Part shown: positions 46,915-57,099 of the stretch, piece by piece | Layout: the number at the start of each line of letters is the position of its first letter | Position numbering within the stretch: the first letter of the stretch is position 1 | Assembly: GCA_963575745.1 (NCBI GenBank) | Contig: CAUYUJ010006557.1 | Location: forward strand, 447,501-511,500 | Origin: Prorocentrum cordatum | Taxonomy: Eukaryota > Sar > Dinophyceae > Prorocentrales > Prorocentraceae | DNA length: 64,000 bases | Direction: 5' to 3' | Position numbers and translations under genes: made by a program | Notes under the pieces: generated by a model | What the model was told of the DNA's origin: nothing | The model's input: the letters and a program-made list of their open reading frames with translations, nothing else | Database searches by the model: none

Positions 46915-47140
46915 ACTCCTTCCGCCGCTCTCCTTTCCTCCTCCCTCCCTCCCTCCCTCCTCCCTGTGCTCTCCCCTTCCTTCTTTTCCCCTCCTCCTCC
47001 TTTCCTCCTTTTTCCTTCCTCCCGCTCCCTCCCTTCATCCCCTCCTCCTCCCTTCCTCCGCTCCCTCCCTCCTCCTCCCTCCCCCTCCCCGTCCTTCCCT
47101 TCCCCCTCCCTCCCTGTGCTCTCCCTGTGCCCCCCCTCCC
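46915..47140 (+). repeat. CCCTCCTCCCT pyrimidine tract
   Basis: C/T-rich low-complexity sequence with repeated CCTCCCTCC and TCCTTCC words. CTCCCTGTGCTCTCCC-like words occur twice (about 46970 and 47110). Confidence 0.9.
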
Positions 47141-47251
47141 TCTCCAGTCTCGGCTCGAGAGCACGCTTACGTTCAGGGCGAAGCCGCGACACCTAACACT
47201 CCGCGCACCCCAGCCGGGTGAGACTGTATCCGTATCAGCCATACAAGACCG

Positions 47252-48077
47252 ATGCGTGTCACATCTCTTTCTTTCCGCCCGCACGCCATGGCTTCGAAAG
47301 GTCTTCGCCATGCGCCCTCCGCACCGCCGCAGCCCAAGACACCAGGCAAACTTCGCCCAACGGTTGCCTTGAAGGACCGACTGAGGACCAACCTCAGTCG
47401 CAAAGAAGCATGCGTCAACAACCGCTGTCTGCAATGCGCTGTTAAACTTCCAAACGAGGTTGACAACAGTTACCGGCAACGCCACTCCGACCAGCGCAGG
47501 AAAAATAACGAGTCGATGAACATATGCGGGAAACGCATAATCAGCTATACCATGCTGCGCTACCCCCTCACGCACAAGACAGGCTCCGACAGCGACTCGC
47601 CAGGGTCCACGGCTTCCGCCGACGCCCACCAAGGCAACGGCACTGCCCCACTCATTAACATCGATCCCCTAAACTGGGATGTCCTCGTCGCACTTGCGCC
47701 GAACAGGGCGGAGGACGGGATATCATACGTCAGCAGCATGTCGCCCCACACGCGAAAGCAAGGTTACTGACTCTTGCAACAGATCCGAAGGCAGGACAAC
47801 GACCTGGAACTAGTATTTCTGGGAGCGATCAGCACCGACTACGCAGGGAGAAATCCCTCAAACCTGTTTTCCGAAAAACCGGGGCTAAGGCTACAACGCC
47901 CACGCCAGAAGACATCAACGGGACCATGTTGTACCAGCTGGGCCGCGCCGAGGTACACTGATGCCTCCAAGACGCAGTTCAGGTCACCCTCGGCCCAGGC
48001 GACAATGTCACCTGGATTCGAGGGGCCATCTGCGAGGCATACAGTCACCAGCCTGACTTAAGGAACGATGAATAAGG
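47252..48077 (+). pseudogene. Unrecognised protein-like sequence with stop and frame changes
   Basis: The frame from ATG 47252 (or 47288) reads 172 (160) codons to a TGA at 47768. Its composition is protein-like (for example INIDPLNWDVLVALAPNRAE near 47658-47717). The same frame continues after the stop (DLELVFLGAISTDYAGR). The sense then appears to move to the third frame from about 47880, which carries EDINGTMLYQLGRAEVH, an in-frame TGA, and LGPGDNVTWIRGAICEAYSH, ending at TAA 48075. So the stretch looks like one coding sequence interrupted by two stops and one frameshift. No family is recognised. The words TTPTPED here and TTPTLED near 49393 are similar, hinting at related sequences. Missed introns are an alternative to decay: CTGACTCTTGCAACAG at 47767-47782 looks like a splice acceptor. 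Confidence 0.35.
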
Positions 48078-48179
48078 AACGAAGCCCCTTTTGCTCCAAG
48101 AACGATCATTTCGCCAGCCCAACGGGCCAAGGGCGTGCTAAGATCTCCGGTAACTGGTTAACAATATTCTAGTTCGCGC

Positions 48180-48950
48180 GCGCGGGGCCGCCCCTGGGGT
48201 CTCCCGGACGAAAAGCACCCTGGGACACTTCTGGGACACTTCTGGGACCCCCCCGGGACCCCCCAGGGACACTCGGATCAGAGATCCCAGACCGGGCAAT
48301 TTTTCGACACCGCTCACGAGGATCGTGGCCTCCGAGGGGAGGGGCGCAATCGACTACCCCCCCTTCTGACCCAAGAGGTCCCCAAGATTGCCCAAGAGGC
48401 CCCCGAGACGCCCAAAGAACGCTCCAAGACGCCGATGATGACCCAAAGACGGCCCAAGAGGCCTCCAAGTGGTCTCCAAGAGGCCTCACAAGAGGGCCCG
48501 AGAGGCCAAAATCATAAATTTTACGATGGTTTTGGAAGGATGTTGGCCTTGTCGCCTTTTCGGCCATCCGATGCTCCAAGACGGCCCAAGAGGCCCCCAA
48601 GAGCGCCCCAAGACGGGCCAAGAGGCTTCCAAGAGGGCCCTGAGACGGCCCAAGAGGGCCCTGAGACGGCCCAAGAGGCGCCCAAGACGGCCAAAGACGG
48701 CCCCAAGACGGCCCCAAGAGAGGCCCAAGAGGTGGACTACGAACCGAAAACTCGAGCCTTCCGCCCCAAGAGGGCCCCAGGAGGCCCCGAGAGGCCCCCT
48801 AGAGGCCCCAAGATGCCGCCAACAGGCCCCCAAGAGGCCCCAGGAGGCCCCCAGGAGGCCCAAAAGAGGCCCCAGAAGTTCAAAAATGCCTCCCAGGCGC
48901 CCCCGAACGGCTTCTCAAAAGACCCCAAGAGGCCACCCCCAAAGAAGCAT
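48180..48950 (+). repeat. Third composite decamer locus
   Basis: CCCAAGACGG/CCCAAGAGGC units fill 48370-48500 and 48575-48950. The AT-richer spacer (GAGGCCAAAATCATAAATTT ... CCTTTTCGGC) is at 48500-48575 and the GAACCGAAAACTC spacer at 48732-48765, matching loci 1 and 2 in order. TGGGACACTTC repeats (48220-48270) precede it. Confidence 0.85.
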
Positions 48951-49016
48951 CTTGACGACGACCCTGTGTTGGCCCCAAGAGCAACACAAGATGCCAACGA
49001 GAGGCTTCCTCCTCCG

Positions 49017-49170
49017 CCCCTTCCCCTTCCTCCTCCTCCTCCTCCTCCTGCTCCTCCTCCTCCTCCTCCTCCTCCTCCTCCTCCTACTTATCTTCATCCT
49101 TCTCCTCTCCTTCTCATCCTCTCCTCCTCCTCCCCTCCCCTTCCCCATCCTCATCTTCCTCCTCCTCGGC
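49017..49170 (+). repeat. (CTC)n microsatellite
   Basis: CTC repeats with TTCCTC and CATCCT variants. Confidence 0.95.
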
Positions 49171-49334
49171 GGCGCCACAATGGCCCCGGGCCCACGGCGA
49201 AGCAGTAGCGATCATGCAACACGGGCCGGCGGAACGAACGAAGCGATGGGATAATACATAACGCATAAGGAACGATAAATAACGCACGCAAGCCTAAGGA
49301 GCGACCGAGCCCCTCTTGAAAAATATGCTCCTTA

Positions 49335-49407
49335 TTCAAGCCGCTCACTGGGGTGCGAGGGCCCGCGCCGATCGGCAAAATAACAGATAAAAAAGATCAC
49401 CACGCCA
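49335..49407 (+). repeat. Dispersed repeat H, copy 3 (3' part)
   Basis: GGGGTGCGAGGGCCCGCGCC, GATCGGCAAAA and an A-rich stretch ending GATCACC match the 3' end of H copies at 24284 and 52203. A decayed 5' part may extend to about 49315. Protein-like sequence starts directly after it. Confidence 0.6.
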
Positions 49408-50295
49408 ACACTGGAGGACCTGTTCACCGCCCAGTTCTCACGCGTCGCCCCCACCAACGGAAACCTCATCCCTGGAGGCACGGGCACGGCTCAGCACAAG
49501 GCCCACGGGCGCCACAGAACAGCCACGCGCGACAGCGCGAGGCAGCAACTGGACGACGGCCTCACGGACGCCTTCAGGGCCACCTTCACATTCCCCAATT
49601 CATGCAAAAACCTTGGAAAATCAACGTGTTTCTTCGAAACCGTGGAAAATCAACGTGTTTCTTCGTTTTGGAAGCCTATTGGGGGTCTTCTTTGGGCCGT
49701 CTTCGGGCGTCTGGTGGATGCCTGGGGCCTCTTGGGACCCTCGGGAGGGCGTTCGGCTGCCCTCCTGACCGATTTGGGCCCTACCATTTCCGCACCGCCC
49801 GAATCCAAGAGCCCGTGCACCTCCCTGGGGCGCCGCGGCACCCGCGCGGGAAAGAGCAGGCGGACGGCCGCCTTCGGCATCGAGTCGGCGGACGTGCCCA
49901 CGGTCCTTCCCGCGTCGGGCCAGGGATGCATCCAACTCGACGTCAGCCACCGCGGCACACGAGGGTCCACCGCCCAGCGACTACATCACGGCGCGGTGCC
50001 CAGATGGCCAGCCGAACGCGCTCCAAGAAGCACACGCGACCTCCCGAGAACGCAACGCCTACGCTGCCATCCATCCGGACAAAATGGTCGGCATAGGCCT
50101 CGAAGCAGACACTACGTCACTACGAAAGCAAAGCAGGTCGCACTCGAACTACGGGGCACCGGCGCCGCATTCGCCAACACTGATTACCGCACAGCGGGCA
50201 TCGAGCCCCACGAGAACGCAAATCGCGAAGATCCGAACGTCCATCACATGGTAATGCGAAGTGCAACGCACAGGATGGGACACATCCACCAATAG
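49384..50295 (+). CDS. Candidate exon(s), 303-codon open frame, unrecognised
   Basis: The frame is open from 49384, inside the tail of repeat H, to a stop at 50293-50295. It lacks an ATG near its start, as an internal exon would. Residues encoded at 49393-49600 (TTPTLEDLFTAQFSRVAPTN and onward) and at 50140-50290 (RTGAAFANTDYRTAGIEPHE region) look protein-like. The middle, 49615-49790, is instead reverse-orientation decamer-like DNA preceded by a direct repeat of TGGAAAATCAACGTGTTTCT (49614, 49643), so it may be an insertion or an intron. No domain is recognised. Confidence 0.3.
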   Translation, partial: QIKKITTPTLEDLFTAQFSRVAPTNGNLIPGGTGTAQHKAHGRHRTATRDSARQQLDDGLTDAFRATFTFPNSCKNLGKSTCFFETVENQRVSSFWKPIGGLLWAVFGRLVDAWGLLGPSGGRSAALLTDLGPTISAPPESKSPCTSLGRRGTRAGKSRRTAAFGIESADVPTVLPASGQGCIQLDVSHRGTRGSTAQRLHHGAVPRWPAERAPRSTRDLPRTQRLRCHPSGQNGRHRPRSRHYVTTKAKQVALELRGTGAAFANTDYRTAGIEPHENANREDPNVHHMVMRSATHRMGHIHQ

Positions 50296-51480
50296 GTGAC
50301 TTTGCGACCATCAAAGCGGCCGCAACACCTTCTAACGCCACAATGCACGTTGACGAATCTACCACCCCTTGGAGCACTGTCAATATCGAGGCCCCCGTCA
50401 AGAATAACCCCCACCAAATGCCGACCGAAACCATAGTGACGGAAAAGCCCATGGTGCGGCCACCACCGGGTGGACAAAACCACTCCTAACACCCCGCCAC
50501 CTGGCAAAGAACAGCGCGGCAACACTGCCACGGGGACGAACCGGCGCTCTAGAAGCGCAGCCAGACACGCCGCGGAGACAACGCGTGGGGGGCCTAAGGC
50601 CACCACAGACCAGATGCGAGTAGCTCTGCGCGAACAAGACGATTGGGACATGTCCGACTGCTGCCTCACCGAGGCGCGAGGGTGATCCAGCAAGGTCAGC
50701 TAGCACTAACAACGGCAAACTGGGTGACCGGCCACTGCGACCTGGGACACCCACCAACTTCAGAAGCGACAAAAGTCTCGCGCCAAGGACGACTTGGCGC
50801 TGGGCACAGCTGCGCCAGCAGAGCGATAAAGCATGAACATCGTTCAAACACTGCGCACGGCCATGAACGCCACATCCACCGACGACGCCTACGCACGGCA
50901 CAACGGCACGGGCATTGACGGACACCAGCCCCGACGGCCCCCATACCGCAAGCCTCCCGAGCAAGGACACGGGAGCGGCTGGCCCAAGGGACGCCAATCT
51001 TGCAGCCTGTGAGGCTCACCCGCTGCACAGCGACAACCCCAGACGGGATCCAGACAAGGGCGCTGGCCCTGTCGGCGAACCCATCAAGGACCCTGACGAC
51101 AGGGGCGGCCTCGTGCAGACATGCACCGTCCAAGGGATGCGCACAGGCCGCGACCGCAAGAGACAACGACTCGCTAAGTGTTAGCGCCGGGGTATCCTCG
51201 ACCGTATCCAAGTTACGGCCGACATGCGGTCGCCCTGGGACGGCGAACGGGAAACTCTCCCAAACTGGATGGGCCAATGTCTTGCACGGGCGTCGGAAGA
51301 CCTGCGGCACTCCAGGTGCGCCCCGCTTCTCCGTGCCGCGCGCAACCAAGAGGCGCCGAGCGAATGCAGACGTCACGGCGAAGCCTGCGACATCTGTCTC
51401 ACGGCGTGGAGAGCATGCGTCTGACCAGAGCCCTCGAACGCATAGCCTTAAGAACCACCCCCTCTCCGGCGAAAGTATAA
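50296..51480 (+). pseudogene. Protein-like segments in shifting frames, unrecognised
   Basis: Several plus-strand segments have natural composition but lie in different frames. 50310-50489 includes MHVDESTTPWSTVNIEAPVK; 50470-50685 ends ALREQDDWDMSDCCLTEARG; 50700-50918 includes ALTTANWVTGHCDLGHP; 50915-51184 and 51185-51424 share one frame but are split by TAG at 51182, the latter with WDGERETLPNWMGQCLARAS and HGEACDICLTAWRACV. This could be decayed coding sequence or a multi-exon gene with introns I cannot place. No retrotransposon motif (reverse transcriptase, integrase, RNase H) was recognised. Confidence 0.3.
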
Positions 51481-51810
51481 CGCATCCGGCACCCTGGAAG
51501 CGTTACCCTGGCACCTCGCAACCTGCTTTGAACGCCGACGAGTCTGCCCGCCGAAACAAGCAATCCACCTCATTATTACTCTTATGTTATTCTTCTCTTC
51601 TTATGAGTATTATAGGCATTCTTCGCAGTTTCCGTATTATTAGTCCAATTCCAAATGAGATACCACACGAGACGGGGCGCGGGAATTGTTGATTGTCCTT
51701 CCATCTGCGCGGTGCTAATCATATCGTTCGGCGAAAACCGCCCAACAAAAATATTGAATTACGGTGCGGTGCTAATGATACCCCCAGGGGGGTCCTTAAT
51801 GGCTTCCTGA
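51481..51810. other. AT-richer unique stretch
   Basis: Contains TTATTACTCTTATG and other T-rich words. TGCGGTGCTAAT occurs at about 51707 and 51769 (the first with one change). No gene is recognised. Confidence 0.45.
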
Positions 51811-52837
51811 GGTTACATCCATCATTTCCACGGTGACGTGGCGGCGGCGGCACACCAGCAGGCCCATCAGGCGATGCACATGACCTGTCAGCAGCAGATA
51901 CAACAACGCAGACAAACCTGGTTGCACAACTCAGCTGCGGGGAAGCCGCCGCCACCACGCGATGAACTCTCACCGCCGCCGCCCCCGCCAGGATTGCCGC
52001 CGAACACCAGCATGCCACCGCCACTGCCACTGGCGACAGAGGCTGCTGGCGCCCCGGTGCCCCAAAACACACCAAGGGAAGCGTCTCTCGACAACCACTC
52101 CGTCATGGAAGACACGTCTGAAGACGACCTTAAGTGGCCGTTCCATGCGGAGGACCAAGCCGACTCTGGCCGAACGCAGCACTGCATCAGGTGAGCGTTT
52201 TTTTATTCGGCGTGTCGACATTGGGCGGAAGGGGGGGGGGGCAGGGGGTCTGGCTCCGGACCTCTGCTTACTGCGACTGTTTGGAACAGTGCGTCCGATG
52301 GGGGGGGGACTCCACCTGCTCGAAAACAGGCGCCAAAAAACAGCCAAGATCCACTCCAGGGGAAGGGAAGGGGGGGGGTGCGAGGGCCCGCGCCGATCGG
52401 CAAAACAACTAATAACAAAAACGATCACCAACAAGACTCAAAGTAAAGTGACTGCTTGCACTTGGCTCATTTCCGCGCTGATCACAGCCATCGCCGCGGG
52501 CGAAGGCACGGCGGAAACCGACGTGTCCACGACTGCCCACAGCAGCACAATGACGTCGACCCCGCATGCCCCAGGGCAGTTTTCGGCCATCGCCACAGCG
52601 GCTGTCGGGACCTTCGACTGCTTCCTCGGAGCCATCTCCAAGACAAGCATTGTCGGAGGTCCCCTCCTCATCCTCTACTGGGCACGTGATGCGGCGACAT
52701 CAGGGGAAGGATTGGAAGCGTACGGCAAATCGACCAGCTCCCCCAATGGCCACAAGGCCAGGACGGGGACCACGCTCACCTCCCCACAGCGGCCCACGCG
52801 AGAGCCAAGACCAACATACTTGGGCGATGGCTCCTAG
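51811..52837 (+). CDS. Candidate two-exon gene with a repeat-derived intron, unrecognised
   Basis: Exon 1 (51811-52190) is open, with Gln-rich then Pro-rich sequence (ELSPPPPPPGLPPNTSMPPP) and an acidic end (MEDTSEDDLKWPFHAEDQAD). It stops being coding exactly at CATCAG|GTGAGC. Exon 2 (52444-52837) encodes two hydrophobic segments (TWLISALITAIAAG; near IVGGPLLILYW) and a polar tail to a stop at 52835. Splicing 52190 to 52444 joins the two in phase through a Ser codon. The start is uncertain: the first in-frame ATGs are at 51874 and 51880, or an upstream exon exists. A competing reading is one unspliced 291-codon frame from 51962 through the repeat, but its first half is Arg-rich and unlike a protein. 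No family is recognised; two membrane segments are possible. Confidence 0.4.
52191..52443 (+). other. Candidate introner-like intron made of repeat H (copy 2)
   Basis: The 253-bp interval begins GTGAGCG and ends CTCAAAG, so it obeys GT-AG. Repeat H fills 52203-52429, leaving only 12-14 bp at each side. H copies elsewhere (24284-24493, 49335-49407) show it is dispersed. The in-phase exons on either side support splicing. Confidence 0.5.
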
Positions 52838-52875
52838 CAATAGCAGGGGCTCAAGACGGGCCCCCGAGTAGTGCC

Positions 52876-53291
52876 GAGCAGCATGCTATGACCACGACCA
52901 CGGGGCCCAAGCCCACAGCCATCAGACAGGCCGAACCCAAAAGAGCCGGCGCACGGCTCTGAGGCCCAGCCAGAGGCACGACCACGATCAGCACCTGGAT
53001 GCGGCTCGCTGTTGTGCACAACGTCGCCCGCCCTGCAAGGTATGTCCGAACCTGCGGTGGGCAAACTGTGAGCTGGCTTCGTTGGTGCGCCACACACCAC
53101 TGGCGTGTCATGCTTCTCTGCTCAAAGGCAGCCATCCTCCACGGAACTGGCTAAATTACCAGCGTCCGCACTGGCGAGTGGTGCCTAGGACGCGGACCGA
53201 TGGGAACTTGGGTAGGTACGAAGATGGTGCGGCAGGGGACCATGGGTCAACACGCTCACCAGAACTAGCGAACCGTCGAACGATCTCCTGA
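52876..53291 (+). CDS. Possible coding exon, Cys-rich, unrecognised
   Basis: The frame is open for about 137 codons from after a TAG near 52874 to the stop at 53289. It includes ARCCAQRRPPCKVCPNLRWA and NCELASLVRHTPLACHAS, a cluster of seven cysteines and two histidines within about 45 residues that could be a zinc-binding module, though spacing fits no family I can name. There is no ATG near the start. It lies 40 bp after the candidate gene at 51811-52837 and could be a further exon of it. Confidence 0.25.
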
Positions 53292-53379
53292 TGCCGCTCG
53301 TCCAAACTTAGTCTGGCGAAGAGCCCAGAAGATGCGGCTGTCGCGGGGCAAGTGAGAAGAATCAGGGGTGAGGAGTGAG

Positions 53380-55450
53380 GGGTGTGCCGACATGGGGCGG
53401 ATGTGCCACGACGACCCTGCCACTCAAGCCTTCGGTGGAGCTCCCCATGGAGCCACGGCACTGGTGAGGGATATGCCGAATCGGGTGCGGGTACGCCATG
53501 CTGGCCCTGCCGCCGGGGCCGTCGGAGGAGCTCCCTTCGGGGCCGCGAAACGTGTGAGGGGTGTGCCGAATTTGGGTGTGGGTGCGCCAGGCGGACCCTG
53601 CCGCTGGGGCCTTCAGTAGAGTTCATTTCGAGGCCGCGAAGTTTTCGAGGGGTGTGCCGAATAGGGTTCGGGTGCGCCATCTGGGACCTTCGGTGGAGAC
53701 CTCTATGGGGCCACAGCACGTGTCAGGGGTGTGCCGAATCGGGCGCGGGTGCGCCATGTGGACATTGCCGCTGGGGCCTTGGATAGTGGAACTCATGCTT
53801 GGATGACGAAGCGTGTGAGGCGCTGAGCCGAATCGGGTGCGGGCACGCCATGTGGACCCTACAGTTGGGGCCTTCGGTGAACCCCCTATGAGGCCACGAA
53901 ACGTGTGAAGGGTGAGCCGAATCGGGTGCAGGTACGCCATGCGGACCCTGCCGCTGGGGCCTTCGGTGGAGCTCCGTATGAGGCCACGAAGCGTGTGAGG
54001 GTGTGTGCCGAATCGGGCGCGTGTACGCCATGCAAACCCTGCCGCCAGAACTCTTTGTGGAGAACCTTCAGGAGCCACGAAACGTGTGATGGGGTGAGCC
54101 GAATCGGGTGCGGGTACGCCATGCGGACCCTGCCGCTGGGGCCTTCGGTAAAGCTCCGTATGAGGCCACGAAGCGTGTGAGGGTCTGTGCCGAATCGGGC
54201 GCGTGTACGCCATGCAAACCCTGCCGCCAGAACCCTCTGTGGAGAGCCTTCCGGAGCCACGAAACGTGTGATGGGGTGTGCCGAATCTGGCGCGGGTACG
54301 CCATGCGGACCCTGCCGCTGGGGCCTTTGATAGAGCTTGTTTTTGGGCAACAAAGCGTGCGAGGGGGAGAGCCGAATCGGTCGCGGGCACGCCATGCGGA
54401 CCCTACTGTTGGGGCCTTCGGTGGAGCTCCGTATGAAGCCAGGAACCGTTTGTGGGGGTGTACCGAATCGGGTGCGTTTGCGCCATGCGGACCCTGCCGC
54501 CAGGACCCCCTGTGGAGAACCTTCCGGGGCCACGAAACGCGTGATGGGGTGTGCCGAATCTGGCGCGGGTACACCATGCGGACATTGCCGCCTGGGGCCT
54601 TCGGTGGAGGCCCCTATGGAACCACGAAGCGTGTGAAGGGTGAGCCGAATCGGGTGCGTGTACGCCAGGCGGAGCCTGCCGCTGGGGCCTTCGATGCGAA
54701 GAATGTGAAAGGTGTGCCGAAACGGGTGCGGGTGCGCCATGCTGGCCATGCCGTCTGGGCCGTCGGTGGAGCTCCCTTTCGGGGCCACGAAACGTGTGAG
54801 GGGTGTGCAGAATTTGGGTGTGGGTACGCCAAGCGGACCTCAGCGAAATCGCTTTATGGGGCCACGAACCGTGTGAAGGGTGTGCCGAATCGGATGCGGG
54901 TACGCCATGCGGACCCTGCCCCTGGGGCCTTCGGTGGGGGCCACTATGGGGCCATGAAGCGTGTGAAATGTGTGCCGAATCGGATGCGTGTGCGCCATGC
55001 GGACCCTGCCGCTAGGGCCTTGGATAAAGCTCATTCCAAGGCCGCGAAACGTGTGACGGGTGTGCCGCATCGGGCGCCGCTCTTTTGCCACGCAACGTGT
55101 GAGGGGCGTGCCGAACCCCGCGCGGGCACGCAATGTGGATCCTGCCGCCTGGGCGTTCAGTGGGGTTCTCTCCCAGGCCACCTAACGTGTGAAGGGTGTG
55201 CCGAATTGGGTGCTGTTACGCCATGCGGACCCTGCCATCGGGGCCGTCGGTGGAGCTCCCTTCGGGGCCATGAAGCGTGTGAAGGGTGTGCCGAATCGGG
55301 TGCGGGTGCGCCATGCGGACCCTACCGATGGACGTCGGTGGAAGTCCCAATTGGATCACGAGCCGTGTGCAGGGTGTACCGAATCGGGTGTGGGTGCGCC
55401 ATGCGGACCCTGCCAATGAGGCCTTCGGTGGAGGCTTGATATGGCGGTCG
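53380..55450 (-). repeat. 90-bp satellite A, inverted and diverged, ~23 copies
   Basis: Units with GTGTGCCGAATCGGGTGCGG, GTACGCCATGCGGACCCTGC, CGCTGGGGCCTTCGGTGGAG and GGCCACGAAACGTGTGAGG recur every 90 bp (for example near 53477, 53567, 53657, 53828, 53918, 54008, 54098). They match the reverse complement of satellite A at 26424-28165. Units differ by many substitutions and some indels. A 443-codon plus-strand frame (54108-55439) and minus-strand frames of 255 and 300 codons are open at the same time. Confidence 0.9.
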
Positions 55451-55745
55451 GGTCTCCCTCGCACACGGGCCGAGTCTGTCCATCCCCCCTGCCCCGCCCG
55501 AGCGCTTTGCGGCGTGCGAGTGTGTCGGACCGAGTGCGCAGTCACTGGGGCCCACAGGCGGGCCAGTGAGACGAGGAGGAGAACGTTCTGAACCTGAGCT
55601 GGCCCTCTCGCACCCAGGACAACTGAAAACACTCGCTGGTCACAATAAAATCGTTACACGATTCGCGCAGCGTGCGGCAATCGATCCTCCGACTGCGCGC
55701 GCGCGTGCCTGCACGCCCCTCCCCCTCCTCACCCGGGGGATGTCA
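55451..55745. other. Unique sequence, nothing recognised
   Basis: GC-rich sequence with short frames only. Confidence 0.45.
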
Positions 55746-55862
55746 ATAGAACGCTGCTCCCTGGACCTCGCCCAGGGTGCGTCTTCACCGGGATTTCCAA
55801 GCGATTGCAAGCGTGGCGACGAAGCTGGGGCAGCGGCATCGGCATCTGATCACCTCCCCCCC
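55746..55862. mobile_element. Repeat J fragment, copy 3 (diverged)
   Basis: CTCGCCCAGGGTGCGTCTTC, ACCGGGATTTCCAAGCGA and GCGTGGCGACGAAG follow the order of the J core at 35135-35200. GGGGGATGTCAATAGA at the left and ATCTGATCACCTCCCCCC at the right may be decayed inverted ends. Confidence 0.4.
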
Positions 55863-55907
55863 GTCTACCCCGCCCTTTTTCGGGGGCGCGCAAACATGGA
55901 CTAGTAG

Positions 55908-55949
55908 CGATCCATGGATTTGGCGCGCGGTCGCCAAATCCACGGATCG
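55908..55949. other. 18-bp stem hairpin, 6-base loop
   Basis: CGATCCATGGATTTGGCG (55908-55925) and CGCCAAATCCACGGATCG (55932-55949) are inverse with one mismatch, around CGCGGT. Its role is unknown. Confidence 0.8.
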
Positions 55950-57095
55950 GGGGAGATGCCCTCCCCAAATGCGGCTGGTGCCGCCTCGCTCGGCGGCGGC
56001 AATCCGCGATTTCCCATGGAAACGGGACCCGTCGCTAATCCACGCCCCCTTGACCCATGGTTGCGATCTCGCCTAACTTTTCCCCTACAAGGCACCGCAC
56101 CAACCGCGCCCCCTCCTCGAGACATCCGGGGATGTGACTGTTTTCTCCATGCGCGGCCCCACAGGTCCTGGCCCCTTCCCTGGGGGCAGAGTTCCGCGCC
56201 GGAAACACAAGGGGCCCGACCACGAGAGACCTGCCACAAGAGACCCAACCCTGAGGCCCCAGGACCCCGATGGATTTCTGGTGTGGGGGCGTCGCGTTTT
56301 CCAGTGCAGAACCATCGCAGCCCAAGAAGCCCAGGGCACCCTGCAAGCACGCAGGGTGTTTCTTGGCATGGGCCCCCACCGTATCTCAGTGGCCCGGCCA
56401 CCGGCCCCAGAGGCCGGCATCGAGGAGGAACACGTTTTTTCTCCCGTCGGCGGCGAGGCGGGGCGATCCGCCCCAGCGTGGCATTGATGCAGGGGCACTG
56501 CAGAGCGAGTTGGCCGGCATGCGCGAGGAGGGAGAAAGGAAGAGGCGGCCGCGGGGGGGGGGGAGAAAAGCGAGCACTCAGAGGCGGAAGCCTTCCGCCA
56601 TGAGCAGTCGGAGCGGCCCGCGGGCGGCGGAGGCGCCCGGGTTGGTCACTCTCCATATTGGGGGTCTCAAATGGACAACGCCCAGGGCGACACCAACAGA
56701 GCATACTCTCCAAACTGAACAAGGAATACTGTCAATCATCATACGTACCCGTCGGTCGGAAGAAGTGGGTAGAAACATGACGTAGGAAGGCGTTGAAACT
56801 AGATGGGGTTTTCGCCCGCCCCCTGAAGAGGAGGGAAGAGGGAAAACCACTCGACTCTTGAAGTAGGAAGGCGGCAAAAATATAGTGGGATCTAGGAATC
56901 CAACAAATACCTACTTTCAAAGACCAGCGTGTAACCTTCCTTTGAGTCTAAGACCCTCGAAACCATCGAAGACCTCTAAGGCTTACAGGTCTTCGAGGGC
57001 TTAAAGCGCGGCCCCCCGCGGGCGACCCGAGGCGAGAGGCCGGGAGGAGATCCAGACTCCCGAGGTCACGACTCTTTCAGGGAGATGTAGACTCT
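55950..57095. other. GC-rich sequence, no confident gene
   Basis: Long overlapping frames exist on both strands of 55901-56785 with no motif. At 56949-57003 TAAGACCCTCGA and TCGAGGGCTTA, with GAAGACCT and AGGTCTTC inside, form a double-stemmed hairpin. Confidence 0.45.
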
Positions 57096-57099
57096 GAGC

